A stretch of 7,728 nucleotides of DNA, from NCBI GenBank assembly GCA_035560935.1, contig DATMYQ010000192.1, positions 1 through 7,728 of the forward strand, given 5' to 3'. Numbering within the stretch: position 1 is the stretch's first letter; each line of letters opens with the position of its first letter. Shown here piece after piece: positions 5,869 to 7,728 of this stretch. A program made the translations under genes and the position numbers. The stretch comes from DATMYQ01 sp035560935. GTDB taxonomy: Bacteria > Bacillota > Negativicutes > Sporomusales > Sporomusaceae. Under the pieces are notes generated by a model, which was given only the letters and a program-made list of their open reading frames with translations, was not told the origin of the DNA and did no database searches.

Positions 5869-7617
5869 ATGTTAGTGGATGCTGATGACGAAAGGCGTTT
5901 AAGAGCTCGGATTAATACAGCACTGGGGCGCCGGCCGGCGGATCTGGTCCTGAAAAATGGCCGGATATTCAATGTATTTACTGGTGAATTTGAAACTGGT
6001 GACGTGGCGGTGGTCGGCGGTGTTATTGCCGGTGTCGGTGATTACCAGGGGCAGGAAGAGATTGATTTGGCGGGAGCTTATATCACGCCAGGCTTTATTG
6101 ATGGACATGTTCATCTGGAGAGCGCTATGGTCTCACCGTCGGAATTTGCCCGGGGAGTCGTGCCAGCCGGCACCACCACAGTGGTTGCTGATCCGCATGA
6201 AATTGCCAATGTCTGTGGTGCGGGCGGTATTCGCTACATGCTGGCAGCGACCGAAGCTTTGCCGTTAACAGTATATTTTATGCTGCCATCTTGCGTTCCG
6301 GCCACAGAAATGGAGACTGCCGGTGCTGTACTAAATGCTGCGGCTTTGCAGGAATTTGTCGGCCATCCCCGTGTACTGGGTTTGGGTGAATTGATGGATT
6401 ATCCCGGGGTGATCAACGGACGAACCGACGTGCTGCAAAAAATTCTATTGGCGCAGGATAAACGAATTGACGGGCATGGACCGGGTTTGAAAGGCAAGGA
6501 GCTGACCGCGTATATTGCCGCCGGTGCCCGTTCAGATCATGAATGTGTTACTGTTCAGGAAGCCTGGGAGCGTTTGCGGCAGGGAATGTGGCTGATGTTG
6601 AGGGAAGGCTCGGCAGCTCATAATCTATTGGAGTTGTTGCCGGCGGTGACACCGGTTACGATGGAACGCTGCATGCTGGTTACCGATGACCGCCAGCCGA
6701 AAGATTTATTGCAGCAGGGTCACATCAACCATCTGGTCCGACTGGCAGTCGCGGCCGGAGTGGAGCCGGCCAGGGTCTTGCGTTTGGCGACGCTGAATGC
6801 AGCGCGATATTTTGGTTTGGAACGGCTGGGGGCGGTAGCGCCGGGGTATCTGGCGAACTTGCTGGTGTTTGATGAACTAAGCGAATTTCGTCCCCGGATG
6901 GTTTTTTGCAACGGACGCTTGGCCGCAAAAAATGGCCAGGCATTATTTGCTATGTCTCCGGTTGCGGATGAAACGGTGCGACAGACGATGCGGTTGCCGG
7001 AACCGGCGGCAATGGCGCTAAGAGTGTCGATAAATACTACGGTGAAGCGGGGAAGAGCCCGGGTGATGGGATTGGTACCCGGCCAGTTGGTTACCCGGGA
7101 ACTAATCCGGGATTTGCCGGTAAGGGATGGCGGGCTCCAGGCGGATGTGATCCAGGACGTTGTGAAGGTGGCTGTATGGGAGCGGCACCATGGTACAGGC
7201 CGTGTTGGCGTAAGTTTTCTGGAAGGACTGGGATTGAAAAGTGGTGCCATTGCCTCTAGCATTGCGCATGACTCGCATCATTTAGTCGCGGCTGGTTGTT
7301 GTGACGAGGATATGGTTGTGGCGGCAACAGCGGTTCGGCAGATGGGCGGGGGTATTGTGGTTGTCAAGGATGGGAAGGTGTTGGGAGAACTGCCTTTGCC
7401 ACTGGCCGGTCTGATGGCTGACCGGACCTTGGAAGTGGTGCAAAAGGAGCTGGAAATATTACATCACCAGGCGCGTGAACTGGGAGTAGATCAGGGACAT
7501 GATCCATTTATGACGCTGGCGTTTGTCAGCCTCCCGGTGATACCGGAATTGAAATTGACGGATCTGGGGCTGGTGGATGTTGACCGTCAAATTTTTGTTT
7601 CCACAGTGATGGAATAA
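5869..7617 (+). CDS. ade: Adenine deaminase
   Basis: This 582-residue cytoplasmic metalloenzyme should hydrolyse adenine to hypoxanthine and ammonia, for purine salvage or catabolism. It belongs to the amidohydrolase superfamily. The barrel carries the metal motif HVHLES (His80, His82, Glu84), DPHE (108-111), the likely bridging Glu174 in GLGELMDYP, His203 (DGHGPG), His224 (SDHE) and Asp273 in VTDDRQP. The adenine-deaminase-specific C-terminal domain (about 405-575) shows AHDSHH (466-471) and MGGGIVVVKDGKVLGELPLP. Length fits the family (about 575-590). The start at 5869 is preferred because AAAGGA lies at 5851-5856 and homologues begin close to the ALGRRPADLVLKNGR segment. The spacing of 12 bases is rather long, so TTG 5818, ATG 5833 or GTG 5875 cannot be excluded. 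It is probably co-transcribed with fchA. The Gln in TDDRQP, where I expect His, is a possible oddity. Confidence 0.95.
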   Translation: MLVDADDERRLRARINTALGRRPADLVLKNGRIFNVFTGEFETGDVAVVGGVIAGVGDYQGQEEIDLAGAYITPGFIDGHVHLESAMVSPSEFARGVVPAGTTTVVADPHEIANVCGAGGIRYMLAATEALPLTVYFMLPSCVPATEMETAGAVLNAAALQEFVGHPRVLGLGELMDYPGVINGRTDVLQKILLAQDKRIDGHGPGLKGKELTAYIAAGARSDHECVTVQEAWERLRQGMWLMLREGSAAHNLLELLPAVTPVTMERCMLVTDDRQPKDLLQQGHINHLVRLAVAAGVEPARVLRLATLNAARYFGLERLGAVAPGYLANLLVFDELSEFRPRMVFCNGRLAAKNGQALFAMSPVADETVRQTMRLPEPAAMALRVSINTTVKRGRARVMGLVPGQLVTRELIRDLPVRDGGLQADVIQDVVKVAVWERHHGTGRVGVSFLEGLGLKSGAIASSIAHDSHHLVAAGCCDEDMVVAATAVRQMGGGIVVVKDGKVLGELPLPLAGLMADRTLEVVQKELEILHHQARELGVDQGHDPFMTLAFVSLPVIPELKLTDLGLVDVDRQIFVSTVME

Positions 7618-7728
7618 AGAAAAAAAGAAAGATTGAGCCGCCGTTCCGGTTGGAAACGCTGCGGAAAGAAGAAAAATGAATAGAAAATGTGGCAGGATTT
7701 TTTCGCAAAATGTTGAATAGATATTCTT
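7618..7728. other. Region after ade: possible hairpin and AT-rich right-edge element, no gene recognised
   Basis: A purine-rich stretch (7616-7632) is followed by an imperfect hairpin at 7638-7664: CCGC-CGTT-CC pairs with GGAAACGCTGCGG around a GGTT loop, with small bulges. No T run follows it, so it is not a standard plus-strand terminator. The last 40 bases contain GGCAGGATTTTTTCGC, then TGTTGAATA, then the small palindrome GAATA-GA-TATTC (7714-7725). This may be the upstream region of a gene beyond the window. A 14-codon frame at 7676-7720 is too short to call. Confidence 0.3.

Noticed and set aside
6720..7262. Minus-strand open frame of 180 codons opposite ade
   Set aside because: It is a shadow of ade codon bias on the other strand, rich in Ser, Pro, Arg and Thr, with no recognisable motif; the sense protein is clearly adenine deaminase.
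7638..7664. Hairpin after ade as an intrinsic terminator
   Set aside because: The stem is bulged and is followed by purines, not T residues. On the minus strand the T-rich tract is also not adjacent.

Overview
The window carries five complete plus-strand protein genes in two groups, with almost no spare DNA. The organism looks like an anaerobic, low-to-mid GC Gram-positive-lineage bacterium (Firmicutes). The reasons are strong purine-rich ribosome binding sites before every gene, a PPDK with its DUF299 regulator next to it, a stand-alone FchA-type cyclodeaminase, and a lipoprotein cyclophilin. The gene content would suit a Clostridia or Negativicutes (Sporomusa-like) genome, but that placement is inference from general familiarity, not from any search.

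Group 1 (about 1-4346). A short leader opens with an AT-rich inverted repeat at 1-19. It is followed by the gene for the PPDK regulatory kinase/pyrophosphorylase (135-974), then ppdK (967-3633, overlapping it by 8 bases), then a lipoprotein peptidyl-prolyl isomerase (3670-4302, 36 bases after ppdK). A clear intrinsic terminator closes the group at 4313-4346. The first two genes form a functional unit: PPDK interconverts pyruvate and phosphoenolpyruvate, and DUF299 switches it by reversible phosphorylation of a threonine two residues before the catalytic histidine. Both residues (Thr453, His455) are visible in this PPDK. The isomerase is probably co-transcribed but has no obvious metabolic link.

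Group 2 (4547-7617). The genes are ubiX (flavin prenyltransferase), an fchA/FTCD-type folate cyclodeaminase and ade (adenine deaminase), all in one direction with gaps of 87 and 56 bases. The last two fit anaerobic purine breakdown: adenine to hypoxanthine and ammonia, then, further along, formimino-THF to methenyl-THF and ammonia. UbiX makes prenylated FMN for UbiD-type decarboxylases, but no ubiD is present here, so its place in this cluster is unexplained.

No RNA genes, insertion sequences, CRISPR arrays, phage genes or broken genes were seen. I did not find a new biological system. The residual points of interest are the inverted repeat upstream of the PPDK regulator, short possible leader ORFs, the ubiX-fchA-ade linkage, and an AT-rich element at the right edge.
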